DNA from: Apostichopus japonicus | Taxonomy: Eukaryota > Echinodermata > Holothuroidea > Aspidochirotida > Stichopodidae | Reading direction: 5' to 3' | Length of the DNA stretch: 64,000 bases | Assembly: GCF_037975245.1 (NCBI RefSeq) | Contig: NC_092564.1 | Coordinates: 11,317,984-11,381,983 of the forward strand | Made by a program: the position numbers and the translations under genes | Notes under the pieces: generated by a model | The model's input: the letters and a program-made list of their open reading frames with translations, nothing else | The model's database searches: none | Told to the model about the DNA's origin: nothing | Shown: positions 63,926 through 64,000 of the stretch, in pieces | How positions within the stretch are numbered: the stretch's first letter is position 1 | Layout: each line of letters begins with the position of its first letter

Positions 63926-64000
63926 CAAGGGCGTAGGAACCGGGGGGGCTGGGGGCGCCAGCCCCCCAGTGAAAAATGCGGAGGGGCGGAAGTATCATTC
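63926..64000 (+). mobile_element. Left end of a hAT-type element, cut by the window edge
   Basis: The terminus CAAGGGCGTAGGAACCGGG followed by GGGGGCTGGGGGCGCC resembles the left ends of the hAT elements at 35802 (CAAGGGCGGCGAAACC) and 39911. The preceding octamer GAGAGAAC (63918-63925) should recur beyond the right end if an 8-bp duplication was made. Confidence 0.6.

Overview
This window is non-coding-rich, AT-rich eukaryotic DNA. Very long (TA)n tracts, a 169-copy (GATG)n array, (ATC)n and (GGGAGGA)n arrays, a tRNA-derived SINE, many cut-and-paste DNA transposons and very few open frames all point to a metazoan genome. A peptide-receptor-like GPCR and a THAP-type zinc finger fit an animal. 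The TTAA-flanked repeat with GAAGACTCGC termini and the mix of hAT families suggest a marine deuterostome, possibly a sea cucumber. That taxonomic guess is inference only.

Only four coding items can be supported. (1) A THAP zinc-finger first exon lies on the minus strand (1776-1928) and ends at a clean GTGAGT splice donor. (2) An intronless rhodopsin-class GPCR lies on the minus strand (12528-13643), with a splice acceptor just upstream of its preferred ATG. (3) A dead hAT transposase C-terminal fragment (50925-51620) lies inside a hAT element that still has its target duplication. (4) A 433-residue basic, serine-rich, probably disordered protein of unknown function lies on the plus strand (55103-56404). 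The remaining open frames are simple-repeat translations or chance frames.

Layout: 1-2.3 kb, RFX-like X-box, GATTAC-rich repeat, THAP exon and a hAT fragment. 2.3-12.5 kb, mostly unannotatable DNA with the (GATG)n array and two copies of one MITE family. 12.5-13.7 kb, GPCR. 14-35 kb, empty AT-rich DNA with microsatellites, two MITEs, a SINE and an X-box. 35.3-54 kb, a transposon graveyard. It holds hAT elements nested inside one another, a 4.5-kb non-coding foldback element whose arms are tandem arrays in inverted orientation, and further hAT elements. 55.1-56.4 kb, the 433-aa gene. 56.4-64 kb, empty DNA, the second copy of the 31-kb MITE in inverted orientation, a long (TA)n tract, and the left end of another hAT element running off the window.

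The most interesting structure is a module of about 100 bp containing the hairpin GCGCCAACCGATGGTGGCGC. It occurs nine times. In seven of the eight copies with an assigned right terminus, it sits 41-66 bp inside that terminus, although the terminal inverted repeats of these elements differ. One of these elements carries the hAT transposase remnant, which links the module to the hAT superfamily. Four of the elements carry exact 8-bp target duplications at both ends (ACCTGGAC, CCTCGGGT, GGCTTCCT, TATATATG), so their boundaries, and two of the nested insertions, can be read directly from the sequence.
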